From CAZTVN01 sp964617145 (GTDB taxonomy: Bacteria > Patescibacteriota > Gracilibacteria > UBA1369 > JACRIC01), in NCBI GenBank assembly GCA_964617145.1, contig CAZTVN010000037.1:1-12217 (forward strand): a DNA stretch of 12,217 bases, in the 5' to 3' direction. The notes beneath the pieces are model-generated. The model was not told where the DNA came from. It ran no database searches and was given only the letters and a program-made list of their open reading frames with translations. The position numbers and the translations under genes were made by a program. This document shows, in pieces, positions 5,092 to 12,217 of the stretch. Each line of letters starts with the position of its first letter. The first letter of the stretch is position 1.

Positions 5092-8000
5092 TTAAAAGAT
5101 TGACGAAACAATCGAGCCACCACGTTTCTGCTTAACATCTGTAGTAGAGATAGCGGAGTCAGCAATAATTTTTTTGTACGTATCTTCTAAATCTACTTTA
5201 TATTGATTTATGGCTTGAGATTCTGACCCAATGGTAATGGAAGGAGCGGATACAACAGGAGTCTTAGAACGGAAGGAAAGGATATAATCCCGACGAAAAG
5301 AGTTAAGATCAAATTCCGTAGTAGTTCTATACGTATTTGGAAGCTCAAATCCTGTATCCACGGTATCCCAAAAAGTCTTCTCTAAAGTATTCCAAGTCTC
5401 GCGAATACGACTTTCTGCCAATACATCGATGGCAATCGGCTTCGTTGTAAGTGCCGACCATGCCGTAAAATTACTTATGGAGTTTAAAGCAGTCAAATGC
5501 CTAAGAAGGCCTCTCGAATCAAGACGAGATCCATCAAGAGTTAAATCGCTCTGGATAGTTCCCAATTCTTTAACAAATTCAGAGAATAAATATTTCAAAT
5601 AATCTTGGTTAGCAGCAGTTAATGAAGTAGAGCTAAATGCCATATTTCGAGAAAAGGTACGGAATATTTCAAGTATCTGATATTCAACATTTGGGTCATG
5701 GAAGAGAGTGAGCCCCCAGTCATTTTTACCAATAGAGTGCATATAAAAGGTAAATTCCTCATGAAGATAGCTATGAAACGTACGAAACACCTTGGCATAA
5801 TCAGCATTATAGGAAGCACTTTCAAGCGGAAGCACCCAGTCTCTTTCAAATTCAAGAGGAGAAACAGGATGAGAAGTACTCACGACAGAAGAAAGTCTGC
5901 TGTAGATTGTCGTAAGTTCAGTAAGAATTGGAGTACCGGTATAAGCATTAATAGCAGGATAAGGAACAGCAGGAGCAGCAGGGATGACAATAGCATCTAA
6001 ATCATAATGTATCTTATCACCCAAATCTTTACGTTTAAAAGCAATGAGTTCATCCCAATAGGATTCATTGATAGAAGTGGGAAGGAGTCCTCTTTCTTGA
6101 GCTTGCTTAGCAAGTGGAGCAAGTTTGTCTATCCATTCATTAACCTTTTGCATAATCTCAAATTCCTTTGCCTTTTTATATTCAACAGCATTAAAAGAAG
6201 AAAAATCTACAACCTCACGATCTAAAACAGATTCATTAAAATCATGAACAACCTTCGAAGTTCCCATGTCGATAGCAAGTAGACTCCGGCTACCTGCTTG
6301 TGAATCAATATAATTGACTATCCATCTATAAACATATTTGAGATAAGCTTCCTCGTCAGCAGTGAAGGTAGTTGTTGAAGATTGCAAACTCGCTGTTTTT
6401 TTACGAAAATAATCAATAGCCATCTGGCGAAATTCTGGTTTTTCAAAGCGATAATGAGCAATATCTCCCTCAAATGAGCGAAAAAATGTTGCATATTGTG
6501 AAGAATATCCAACAGATTCGATATCATGAATCCAGCGATTTACTTCAGTCAATTTTGCTGCTGTATCCATAGTCCCTAAAGCTCGCGAAAGAAGATCCTT
6601 AAAAAGACCACGATCTTCAGTATGCGGTAAAAATTCTTCAAGAGATGTTTCAAGTTGTTTTATAAGATCACCAAGCGGTGGTTTAAAAGAACTATCCAGA
6701 GCGGTAATTTTTGTGCCAACCAGAGCACTAGCCGCAACAGTAATACCTGCCTCATACTTTGCGACTAATTCATGTTTTTTTTCAGCGAGAGCCTTCTGCC
6801 ATTCTTCATCAGGGAATTGATCAAAAAGATGTTCCTGGACGATAGTTTGACCAAGTTTATCAAGTTTTCCAAAGATCTCATCAAGTCGATGATTGAGTTC
6901 CGCACGACGAATGCCTAAGAAAGCATTTTCATCAAGGGTAGTAAGAGTGAAAAATTGCGGTGTAAGAGTGGAATCATATTCAGCTTCAAAATCGAGTGTG
7001 CCACCAACTTTTCCTTTTATGGTTGGCAGACCAGCGGCTCCAGCAGCTGGTAGAGTGATACTCGAAAGAGTTATATCCATGGCGCTAAAAGATGGATGAT
7101 CACGGACAAATTGTTGAATAATTTCTGAATGAACATACTTATCAATAGCTTGGTTTAAATCTTGTGCTTCGGTTTCTTCATTTCCAATATCAAGAGAGAA
7201 AGTTATGATATCTCCTGGAGAAAAATGGAGATAAATGTCAGAAGTAGCAGGAACGGTAAGCCCAAACGAGCTTAAAGGTGAAAGAGCGGAAAGAGATTGT
7301 CCTTGAAGTTTCCATGTGCGACGGGTCGAATCCCAAACAAGGTCAGGAGAACTAAAAGTGATACCAGCAGCAGTCAGCATAGCTGAAACACGAGGCGCTT
7401 GCAGAAGAGCATCAGCTTTCCCCTTTAAAATATTCTCCATAGTCGAATAATTCGTCCGAGCAGGAGTAAATTGGGTCCCTTCAATGACATATTTGTTTGG
7501 CCCAAGTCTTTGAATATTCGGAAATGAAAGCCCCCGTATAATAGCTTTAACAGAGCGAACACCATCAGCACCAGTGCCTGAAACGTCCCCAATCAATACA
7601 TCATTTTGATCAAAATGCCCAGATCCAAGTACCTGAATAAGTTCTTTTTGAATAGCGGCACGTTCAGGATTGTCGATGAGATAATCTTTATATTCCGAAA
7701 GTTTACGTTTACCAAAGCCAATACCTTTCATGATAAAGACACCTGTAGCACTCGCGGCAGATGTCGCGGTATCTCTCACCCTATCAAGAGTCGATGGTTC
7801 AATATCCCAACGGTCATTGGTGACACTTTCTTCAACGAAAACTTCACCAAAAGTATAACGTTTTTTAGTAGTTGGATTGAGAGGAGTAATATAACGCGTT
7901 TCCCAATTCGTATCAGGAAATGATTTAATAAGAGCATCCATGGCTAAAAAAACTTTTCGCCATGCTTTTTTAGGAGTTGAAGCAAGGAGACGAGAATTGA

Positions 8001-9021
8001 TGCCAAAAAGCTGAATGATTTGCTCCTCTTCTTTTGTTTTTGCGGCCGCCAATTTGTATTTTTTATACAATCTGTCAAAAGGTTGATCTCGAAGGACAAC
8101 CATGGCATCTCTCAAAGCATCGGCATGTTCAAGATCAGTGCCAAAGGCATTCGCAAAAGAATCAGCGCTCGCAATCTTATCTTTTGCCATATTGCGAATA
8201 TTGGTGAGCATCGATTCTCCAGTGAGCACTTTTATGAATTGATTAAAACCAATACCAATCCCCGCAACGGTTGCTCCTTGCCATAAATATTTTTTAAATT
8301 CTTGCACTTGAGGATCTTTACTATTGTAGAGGAGCAACGTTCCAATCAAGATAAATCCACCAGCAATAGCCTGTTCTTTCGATGTCATGCTATCCCAATG
8401 ATTGCGGACTTCTTCGTAGCCCCTAGAAAGACGGTATTCTAGACCTTTTTCAAGTTGTGATTGAAGTTCTTCATGAGTATCAGCCTGCAATTTGTCAACA
8501 GAAACAGTAATTTGAGCCATACGCCGGACCGTCTCATAAGAAAATTTAATATATCTGATATCATCTTGAATATTTTGAGGATGACTTGCGATAAGTTGTC
8601 GAAATTCTGGAGAGTTCGATTCGTATCGAGACTTTAAATAAACCTGATCTAAATTATGAGGTACAGATGTTTTGAGCCTAGTATATGTTTGAAGCACTTT
8701 ATCTTCGTTGGGAGTATTGGTCCTTTGAAGCTTAAAGTATTCAAGCATTTCTAGAAAAGCCTGAAAGTCAAAATTTTCATCAATATTATCCTTCGTGAAA
8801 CCAAATTCACGAAAATATTGCCAAAGTTTTGTTGTTTCAAAAGTAACTTTGCCAGCAGTATCTCCTTCGCGAAGAGATTCGATACCACCTATTTGATCAC
8901 CCAAAAAACGATGGGGAAAACGGTATTGAAAACAAAAAATAAAATCGTGAAAAAGGATACGATGCTCAAAGTTCATCCATTGATGCTGTTTGCCAAACAT
9001 AGGTAATGAAATAAATATCAT
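5092..9021 (-). CDS. Giant unknown protein with membrane hairpin and internal duplication
   Basis: An unrecognised protein of about 1310 residues. The open frame extends to a TTG at 9042 (1316 codons), but that codon lies inside the -35/-10 of a promoter, so I use the first ATG (9019-9021); ATGs at 8998-9000 and 8974-8976 are alternatives. Numbering below is from the TTG. Two hydrophobic stretches, IAGGFILIGTLLLY (226-239) and GATVAGIGIGFNQFI (256-270), form a likely membrane hairpin. A mixed alpha/beta part follows (about 380-700), with beta-rich segments near 600-700. Residues 745-912 and 996-1160 are a duplicated module, mostly helical, with W-x4-E-S-x2-Y-x3-Y-A-x2-F-R-x-F and Y-L-K-Y in both copies. 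There is no signal peptide, catalytic motif or nucleotide-binding site I trust. It is the third gene of the operon and very likely a structural or scaffold component, perhaps at the membrane. Confidence 0.8.
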   Translation of the reverse strand: MIFISLPMFGKQHQWMNFEHRILFHDFIFCFQYRFPHRFLGDQIGGIESLREGDTAGKVTFETTKLWQYFREFGFTKDNIDENFDFQAFLEMLEYFKLQRTNTPNEDKVLQTYTRLKTSVPHNLDQVYLKSRYESNSPEFRQLIASHPQNIQDDIRYIKFSYETVRRMAQITVSVDKLQADTHEELQSQLEKGLEYRLSRGYEEVRNHWDSMTSKEQAIAGGFILIGTLLLYNSKDPQVQEFKKYLWQGATVAGIGIGFNQFIKVLTGESMLTNIRNMAKDKIASADSFANAFGTDLEHADALRDAMVVLRDQPFDRLYKKYKLAAAKTKEEEQIIQLFGINSRLLASTPKKAWRKVFLAMDALIKSFPDTNWETRYITPLNPTTKKRYTFGEVFVEESVTNDRWDIEPSTLDRVRDTATSAASATGVFIMKGIGFGKRKLSEYKDYLIDNPERAAIQKELIQVLGSGHFDQNDVLIGDVSGTGADGVRSVKAIIRGLSFPNIQRLGPNKYVIEGTQFTPARTNYSTMENILKGKADALLQAPRVSAMLTAAGITFSSPDLVWDSTRRTWKLQGQSLSALSPLSSFGLTVPATSDIYLHFSPGDIITFSLDIGNEETEAQDLNQAIDKYVHSEIIQQFVRDHPSFSAMDITLSSITLPAAGAAGLPTIKGKVGGTLDFEAEYDSTLTPQFFTLTTLDENAFLGIRRAELNHRLDEIFGKLDKLGQTIVQEHLFDQFPDEEWQKALAEKKHELVAKYEAGITVAASALVGTKITALDSSFKPPLGDLIKQLETSLEEFLPHTEDRGLFKDLLSRALGTMDTAAKLTEVNRWIHDIESVGYSSQYATFFRSFEGDIAHYRFEKPEFRQMAIDYFRKKTASLQSSTTTFTADEEAYLKYVYRWIVNYIDSQAGSRSLLAIDMGTSKVVHDFNESVLDREVVDFSSFNAVEYKKAKEFEIMQKVNEWIDKLAPLAKQAQERGLLPTSINESYWDELIAFKRKDLGDKIHYDLDAIVIPAAPAVPYPAINAYTGTPILTELTTIYSRLSSVVSTSHPVSPLEFERDWVLPLESASYNADYAKVFRTFHSYLHEEFTFYMHSIGKNDWGLTLFHDPNVEYQILEIFRTFSRNMAFSSTSLTAANQDYLKYLFSEFVKELGTIQSDLTLDGSRLDSRGLLRHLTALNSISNFTAWSALTTKPIAIDVLAESRIRETWNTLEKTFWDTVDTGFELPNTYRTTTEFDLNSFRRDYILSFRSKTPVVSAPSITIGSESQAINQYKVDLEDTYKKIIADSAISTTDVKQKRGGSIVSSIF

Positions 9022-9024
9022 TTT

Positions 9025-9053
9025 ATTATACCAGATTTCCAAACCCTATTCAA
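9025..9053 (-). promoter_or_regulatory. Internal operon promoter before the giant gene
   Basis: On the minus strand, TTGAAT (9048-9053), a 17-base spacer and a consensus TATAAT (9025-9030), preceded by TGG (extended -10). The -35 begins immediately after the stop of the 520-residue gene. The predicted start site, near 9018, falls on or just after the ATG at 9019-9021, so the transcript would be leaderless or would use a later ATG. It would allow the giant gene and the 464-residue gene to be transcribed apart from the first two. Confidence 0.6.
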
Positions 9054-10616
9054 TCATACTTTTGGCCGACGAGGTCCAAACAACCGAAGAAGAATAGCTT
9101 CTTTTAAAATTGTCCAAATAAATGACCAAATATCTCCCTTCTTTTTTTCTTCTCGCTCATCTTTTGTTTTCCCTGTTGATGATTCTGATTGTGGAGCTTC
9201 GGCAACTTCTGCTCCTTGTTTTGGAACTGTAGCCTGTTCTTTGCTAGATGATCCCACTATATCTGAAGAATGTAAAAATTTTAAATAATTTTTCATACCT
9301 AAAGATTCAACTGCAGTGGATGCGAAAAAAGAGTCAAGTCGTTCTTGCGCGTCAAGAGCAAGCAAAGCAAGTTGTAAATCCTTAATAAGAAAACCAAGTA
9401 CAAAATCACGATCTTGAATGGACGAAACAAAACGAGGCACGAGTTTGGAAACAATAGCCCGCAATATTTCTGGTGTCAATTTTTTATCTCCTACGAGTGC
9501 GGCAATATCCTGTCGAGTCATTCCTATGCGTAAAGCTACGTTCTTATCGTTAGAAGCTTCCTGAAGTTCACGAGAAACTTCTTCCAATGCACCTTGAGCA
9601 GAATGAGTGACATAAAGATCCCTTGGCAGAACATCTAAGCCATACAAACTCTTCAATTCGTATCCAGTAGCTCTGACATAATCTCCTTCAGGGATATGCT
9701 CTTCTCCCTTAAAAGCGCTGCGAGCGACATCAAAAAGTTCTGGCACAGTAACAAAACCTTTTGTTCCTTGCAAGGATTCAAATTTTTTTTTAGCTCTCCT
9801 GAGCCCTCTTCTCAACAATCGACCACGAGCTGGCCTGAAATGGCTTAAATCATCAGCAGCTTTTTGAACTAAAGCTCTCGGCACAGGATTATTCATCATA
9901 TGCTCCAAAAAAACAGTAAACAAAAATGCTCTGGTCACAAGTTCACGTTTTAATTTAAATTGTTTTCTTAAATTAGTTACAGCCTCAATGTTGAGATATT
10001 CGCGATCAGTTTGTGCCAATTCACGTTGGCAAAAAAGAAGAAAAGCACGGAAAAGAATTTCTCGAGAGGTAATGTGTTGTTCCTCTTCGTCACCTTCTAA
10101 TTTCCATCCAGAAGGCAATTGAGCAGTCTCTAAAAGTGGAGCCAAAACATCCTGTAAAGCTTTTGTAAAATGGCGCTCATCATCACCAAGAGTTTGCTCA
10201 AGAGAGAGAATATGAGTAATACCTGAAAGAGCAGGAGAAGGGTGAGAGCTGGTATCCTCTTTTTTCAAAATTCTTTCTAAAGAATCGGAAATTCCATCAT
10301 CGATATCATCGAGAGTCGGGTGAGGGGCAGATGTATGCATAACATCAGCATGAACTCGAGCTTGTATTTGAGGTAAAGATTCTCTTTTATCGCCTCTGAT
10401 TTCAGAAAGTTCTTTCACACATCCAGCCTCTAGTTTCGCTATAATCGATCGATCGTCTGTAAGAAAGGGAAGATGTTGACGTATTGCTGTGACAGTAGTG
10501 GAACGAACACCATCAAGTTGAGCGTCTGTAGTCAAAGTCCTAGGAGCAGCCAATAAGGCATCATGTCGACTTTCTATCTCTTGAAGAATAGCAAATGTAT
10601 CTTTGAAAGAACTCAT
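9054..10616 (-). CDS. Unknown 520-residue protein with Arg-rich block and hydrophobic C-terminus
   Basis: I do not recognise this protein. It appears mostly helical. Residues 1-120 are charged, ending in an acidic stretch (TLDDIDDGISDSLERILKKE). A hydrophobic helical region includes EILFRAFLLFCQREL (186-200) and RAFLFTVFLEHMM (229-241). It is followed by a striking basic block, RPARGRLLRRGLRRAKKK (261-278), suited to binding acidic lipids or nucleic acid. A helical domain (about 285-450) leads to a Ser/Glu/Lys linker (456-493) and a C-terminal hydrophobic segment IWSFIWTILKEAILLRLFG (496-514) ending RRPKV. This tail could anchor the protein as a C-terminal membrane segment. The start ATG lies 11 bases after the TPR gene's stop; a weak GGGA precedes it. 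Second gene of the operon, function unknown. Confidence 0.78.
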   Translation of the reverse strand: MSSFKDTFAILQEIESRHDALLAAPRTLTTDAQLDGVRSTTVTAIRQHLPFLTDDRSIIAKLEAGCVKELSEIRGDKRESLPQIQARVHADVMHTSAPHPTLDDIDDGISDSLERILKKEDTSSHPSPALSGITHILSLEQTLGDDERHFTKALQDVLAPLLETAQLPSGWKLEGDEEEQHITSREILFRAFLLFCQRELAQTDREYLNIEAVTNLRKQFKLKRELVTRAFLFTVFLEHMMNNPVPRALVQKAADDLSHFRPARGRLLRRGLRRAKKKFESLQGTKGFVTVPELFDVARSAFKGEEHIPEGDYVRATGYELKSLYGLDVLPRDLYVTHSAQGALEEVSRELQEASNDKNVALRIGMTRQDIAALVGDKKLTPEILRAIVSKLVPRFVSSIQDRDFVLGFLIKDLQLALLALDAQERLDSFFASTAVESLGMKNYLKFLHSSDIVGSSSKEQATVPKQGAEVAEAPQSESSTGKTKDEREEKKKGDIWSFIWTILKEAILLRLFGPRRPKV

Positions 10617-10627
10617 ATATTATCCCA

Positions 10628-11614
10628 TTAAATCCTACAAACACCTTTCAAACCCTCTTTCGCGCCAAATTGAGCAACGGATTGACTCAGCTCTTCACCC
10701 ATGCGCTTCCAAGACTTGAGCATCTGACTCGCAAGTTCAAGATCTTTCAGCTTGGCATCTTCTCGGTAAGCCCAAAAGAAAAACCATTGAGCAATAAAAT
10801 TGTTCGGATCGATAGCCAAGAGCTCTCTGCAGCCTTGTAAAGTTTTTTGATATTTCCCTTCACGATAAAGAACCCGAATTTTTCTAAGACTCGTAGCTAT
10901 AAAGGCTTCCTTTTCTTTGATACGATGTTGAATAATAAATTTTTCACATTGACGAATCAAGCGGTGCAATTTCTTATAATCAGGATCTAAGTGCAAAAGT
11001 TGAGCATACATGTACAAAAGCTCTTCATATTTTTCTTTCTTCAAAAACTCCCATCGATGAGAAAGCTTTTCATCGGCATAAAGACGCTTAGAGCTCTGTA
11101 AAGCTTTGATAATTCTCACATCATTCGAACTCTTTTCTTTGACATCAAGGCAGAGATCAATAGCTTTTTTATACTCACGACGTTTGATAAGCGCGCCTAT
11201 ATTTTTCAAATTTTTCCCAACATATAAGTCAATCTGTGCTTTATGTTCGGAGTCAACAAGTTGATGAAGCTTAATAATCATCTTTTGAATTTCTTCACAA
11301 TCAGGAAGATATCGATCAAAAGTTTCATAGATGGAGAGAAGTTTCTCATAGTTTTTTGTCTGCCAAATGGGCGAAATTTCTTTCATCGCCATTTTTATCT
11401 TGTGATATCGATCACTGCGCCAAAGTTTGCGCACCTTTTCGCATACTCGAAAGGCTTTTTTATGTCCAGGAAGCACAGAAAGAAGTTCCTCACATCCTTT
11501 TAAGGCATTCTCATAGTCTTGCGATTTCACCAGTTCTTGAATGGTCTTAAGTCCATTTTCGATATAAGCCTCATGGGGATCGCAAGAAACCTTACTGAAA
11601 GAAAAAGGCCACAT
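10628..11614 (-). CDS. TPR-like repeat protein, first gene of the operon
   Basis: This 328-residue protein contains five helical repeats of roughly 48-59 residues. Each has a helix ending in a K/R-x-Y signature and an acidic or Leu-rich second helix: K-S-Q-D-Y-E-N-A-L (31-38), K-N-Y-E-K-L-L (87-93), R-E-Y-K-K-A-I (146-152), E-K-Y-E-E-L-L (194-200) and G-K-Y-Q-K-T-L (253-259). Repeats 1, 4 and 5 continue into L-L-x-(V/L/I)-x-P/D-P loops as in tetratricopeptide repeats, and repeats 1 and 5 are notably alike (GCEELLSVLPG, GCRELLAIDPN). The extra length per unit means TPRs with a third helix or insert. TPR arrays are protein-binding scaffolds, so this may assemble the operon's large proteins. There is no signal peptide. 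It is transcribed from the promoter at 11646-11674; no Shine-Dalgarno sequence is present. Confidence 0.82.
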   Translation of the reverse strand: MWPFSFSKVSCDPHEAYIENGLKTIQELVKSQDYENALKGCEELLSVLPGHKKAFRVCEKVRKLWRSDRYHKIKMAMKEISPIWQTKNYEKLLSIYETFDRYLPDCEEIQKMIIKLHQLVDSEHKAQIDLYVGKNLKNIGALIKRREYKKAIDLCLDVKEKSSNDVRIIKALQSSKRLYADEKLSHRWEFLKKEKYEELLYMYAQLLHLDPDYKKLHRLIRQCEKFIIQHRIKEKEAFIATSLRKIRVLYREGKYQKTLQGCRELLAIDPNNFIAQWFFFWAYREDAKLKDLELASQMLKSWKRMGEELSQSVAQFGAKEGLKGVCRI

Positions 11615-11645
11615 AGTCTTAGATGAGAATTCATTTCAAGAATAA

Positions 11646-11674
11646 ATTTTAACACATTTTACAAATAAAGGCAA
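11646..11674 (-). promoter_or_regulatory. Promoter of the four-gene operon
   Basis: On the minus strand, TTGCCT (11669-11674), a 17-base spacer and TAAAAT (11646-11651), preceded by TGT (extended -10). The predicted start, near 11639, leaves a leader of about 25 bases before the ATG at 11614. The spacer overlaps the -35 region of the divergent nucleotidyltransferase promoter, so the two transcription units may compete for polymerase or share a regulator. Confidence 0.55.
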
Positions 11675-11687
11675 TGTGTGGTATACT
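11658..11687 (+). promoter_or_regulatory. Promoter of the MNT nucleotidyltransferase gene
   Basis: TTTACA (11658-11663), an 18-base spacer and TATACT (11682-11687), preceded by TGG (extended -10). The start would be near 11694, twenty bases before the ATG at 11714. It interleaves with the divergent operon promoter. Confidence 0.6.
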
Positions 11688-11713
11688 TATTATGGTAATC
11701 AAATCCTCAAAAC

Positions 11714-12022
11714 ATGAAAATAGAACATATCTCAGAAACTGAATTAAGAAAGAAAATACAAAAGATATTAAGCCATTATTTAGATCCAGGAAAATATAAA
11801 TTTTTTTTCTTTGGTTCAAGAGTAAGAGGCGATAATACTGAGAGATCAGATATTGATATCGGAGTTTTAGGTGCAAGAGAAGTTTCAACTCAAATCAAAT
11901 CAAAAATCGAAGATGAACTTTCTTTAATCCCGATTTTGTATAAAATAGAGTTTGTGGATTTCAAAAAAGTCTCAAAAAAATTTCGTGACACCGCTTTAAA
12001 AAATATAGAATATGTTGGATGA
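11714..12022 (+). CDS. Minimal nucleotidyltransferase (MNT) domain protein
   Basis: This 102-residue protein is a minimal nucleotidyltransferase of the DNA polymerase beta superfamily. FFFGSRVRGDNTERSDIDI carries the signature: GSRVRG (residues 34-39), then S-D-I-D (45-48) with metal-binding D46 and D48; D82 in EFVDF is the probable third carboxylate. It ends soon after, the usual MNT size. MNT proteins act as antitoxins of HEPN RNases in the HEPN-MNT type VII systems, where MntA AMPylates a tyrosine of its HEPN partner, and the pair is normally encoded side by side. Here the next frame is only 37 codons, starting 11 bases inside this gene, so a full HEPN is not visible downstream in the window. 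All catalytic residues are present, so the enzyme itself looks intact. Confidence 0.82.
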   Translation: MKIEHISETELRKKIQKILSHYLDPGKYKFFFFGSRVRGDNTERSDIDIGVLGAREVSTQIKSKIEDELSLIPILYKIEFVDFKKVSKKFRDTALKNIEYVG

Positions 12023-12125
12023 AATTTTAAAAGATTTTGAAGAATACGCCGACGATCTGTACAGCCGATTACCTCAGTACGTGAATCTTTTTCAAAAACT
12101 TTTGAAAAAAATGAGAAAAAGATAA
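12012..12125 (+). CDS. 37-residue ORF overlapping the MNT gene, possible truncated partner
   Basis: An ATG 11 bases before the end of the MNT gene opens 37 codons (MLDEILKDFEEYADDLYSR and onward) ending at TAA. The peptide is a strongly amphipathic helix, acidic at the N-terminus and very basic at the C-terminus (FQKLLKKMRKR). Its position, with translational overlap, is where a HEPN or substrate-binding partner of an MNT protein would be, but it is less than a third of HEPN length and lacks the R-x4-6-H motif. It may be a genuine mini-partner, a truncated remnant, or chance. It is too short for confident gene calling. Confidence 0.4.
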   Translation: MLDEILKDFEEYADDLYSRLPQYVNLFQKLLKKMRKR

Positions 12126-12156
12126 TGGTAAACTCATAATATACAAGCTTAAGAAC

Positions 12157-12217
12157 ATGCTGAAAAACGCGCTTAAAGATCGAACAATTGTTCTTCAAAT
12201 TTTCCTAAATTTTCTTG
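12157..12217 (+). CDS. Possible gene running off the right edge (partial)
   Basis: An ATG at 12157 opens a frame (MLKNALKDRTIVLQIFLNFL) still open at the window end, 31 bases after the 37-codon ORF. No Shine-Dalgarno sequence is present; a weak TAAACT with TGG before it at 12129-12134 lacks a good -35. Twenty codons are too few to identify it. It could be a further gene of the MNT unit. Confidence 0.3.
   Translation, partial: MLKNALKDRTIVLQIFLNFL

Noticed and set aside
5698..6000. 100-codon plus-strand frame inside the giant gene
   Set aside because: Antisense to the duplicated module, with a basic, Ser/Arg-rich composition typical of shadow frames.
6237..6284. LLAIDMGTSK in the giant protein (residues 921-930), like the phosphate-1 motif of actin/FtsA-type ATPases
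   Set aside because: It lies between the two duplicated helical modules and no other ATPase motif is present, so it is most likely coincidence.
7549..7593. IGDVSGTGADG in the giant protein (residues 484-494), like the GDVSGHG motif of SpoIIE-type phosphatases
   Set aside because: The remaining metal-binding aspartates and the flanking strands of PP2C domains are not visible.
7606..7923. 105-codon plus-strand frame inside the giant gene
   Set aside because: Antisense shadow frame without a start context; the minus-strand protein is continuous through it.
11890..12198. 102-codon minus-strand frame opposite the MNT gene
   Set aside because: Antisense to a protein with intact nucleotidyltransferase motifs; the product is Phe/Ser-rich, as expected of a shadow.
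1..12217. tRNA, rRNA, CRISPR arrays, insertion sequence ends or riboswitches
   Set aside because: No regularly spaced repeats, cloverleaf-type sequences, transposase motifs or terminal inverted repeats were found on reading both strands.

Overview
The window is AT-rich bacterial DNA. It carries five or six unidentified lineage-specific proteins and several small toxin-antitoxin or nucleotidyltransferase modules. No rRNA, tRNA, insertion sequence or CRISPR array is visible. UGA is used as a normal stop (AbiEi-like gene, metallopeptidase, MNT gene), so the UGA-to-Gly code of Absconditabacteria/Gracilibacteria does not apply. Most starts lack a Shine-Dalgarno motif, while sigma70-type promoters, often with an extended -10 (TGn), can be read a short distance upstream of several genes. 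Together with the giant unrecognised proteins and the dense small TA modules, this suggests a Patescibacteria/CPR-type genome, perhaps Peregrinibacteria-like. That placement is inference, since no marker gene is present.

Layout. At positions 1-18 a minus-strand gene probably starts and runs out of the window behind a good ribosome binding site. Positions 139-595 hold a HicB/HicA toxin-antitoxin pair in the reversed order (antitoxin first, 8-bp overlap). Converging on it is a short minus-strand coding remnant (590-697). Positions 816-1858 (minus) hold a two-gene unit: a membrane-anchored HExxH metallopeptidase coupled by an ATGA overlap to a 92-residue unknown, with a promoter at 1896-1923 and a rho-independent terminator at 721-757. 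Divergent from it, 1993-2577 encodes a winged-helix AbiEi-like regulator whose promoter is overlaid by a perfect 18-bp palindrome. The expected downstream nucleotidyltransferase appears reduced to an N-terminal tip and a C-terminal tail (2574-2704). At 2748-3512 a Gly/Ala-rich unknown protein has its own promoter.

Positions 3668-11614 (minus) are the core of the window: a probable four-gene operon read leftward. It encodes a five-repeat TPR-like protein (328 aa), a 520-aa protein with an Arg-rich block and a hydrophobic C-terminus, a giant ~1310-aa protein with a membrane hairpin and a clear internal duplication, and a 464-aa protein with an acidic Pro/Ser-rich N-terminus and a hydrophobic C-terminal half. 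Gaps are 11-32 bp. A second promoter lies in front of the giant gene and overlaps the longest possible start of its reading frame. None of these four proteins resembles a family I can name apart from the TPR repeats. Their grouping suggests one multi-protein, probably membrane-associated assembly.

Divergent from the operon, 11714-12022 encodes a minimal nucleotidyltransferase (MNT) overlapped by a 37-codon reading frame where a HEPN toxin partner would be expected. A last reading frame runs off the right edge. TA-like or nucleotidyltransferase elements therefore flank the unknown genes on both sides, two of them apparently with reduced partners.
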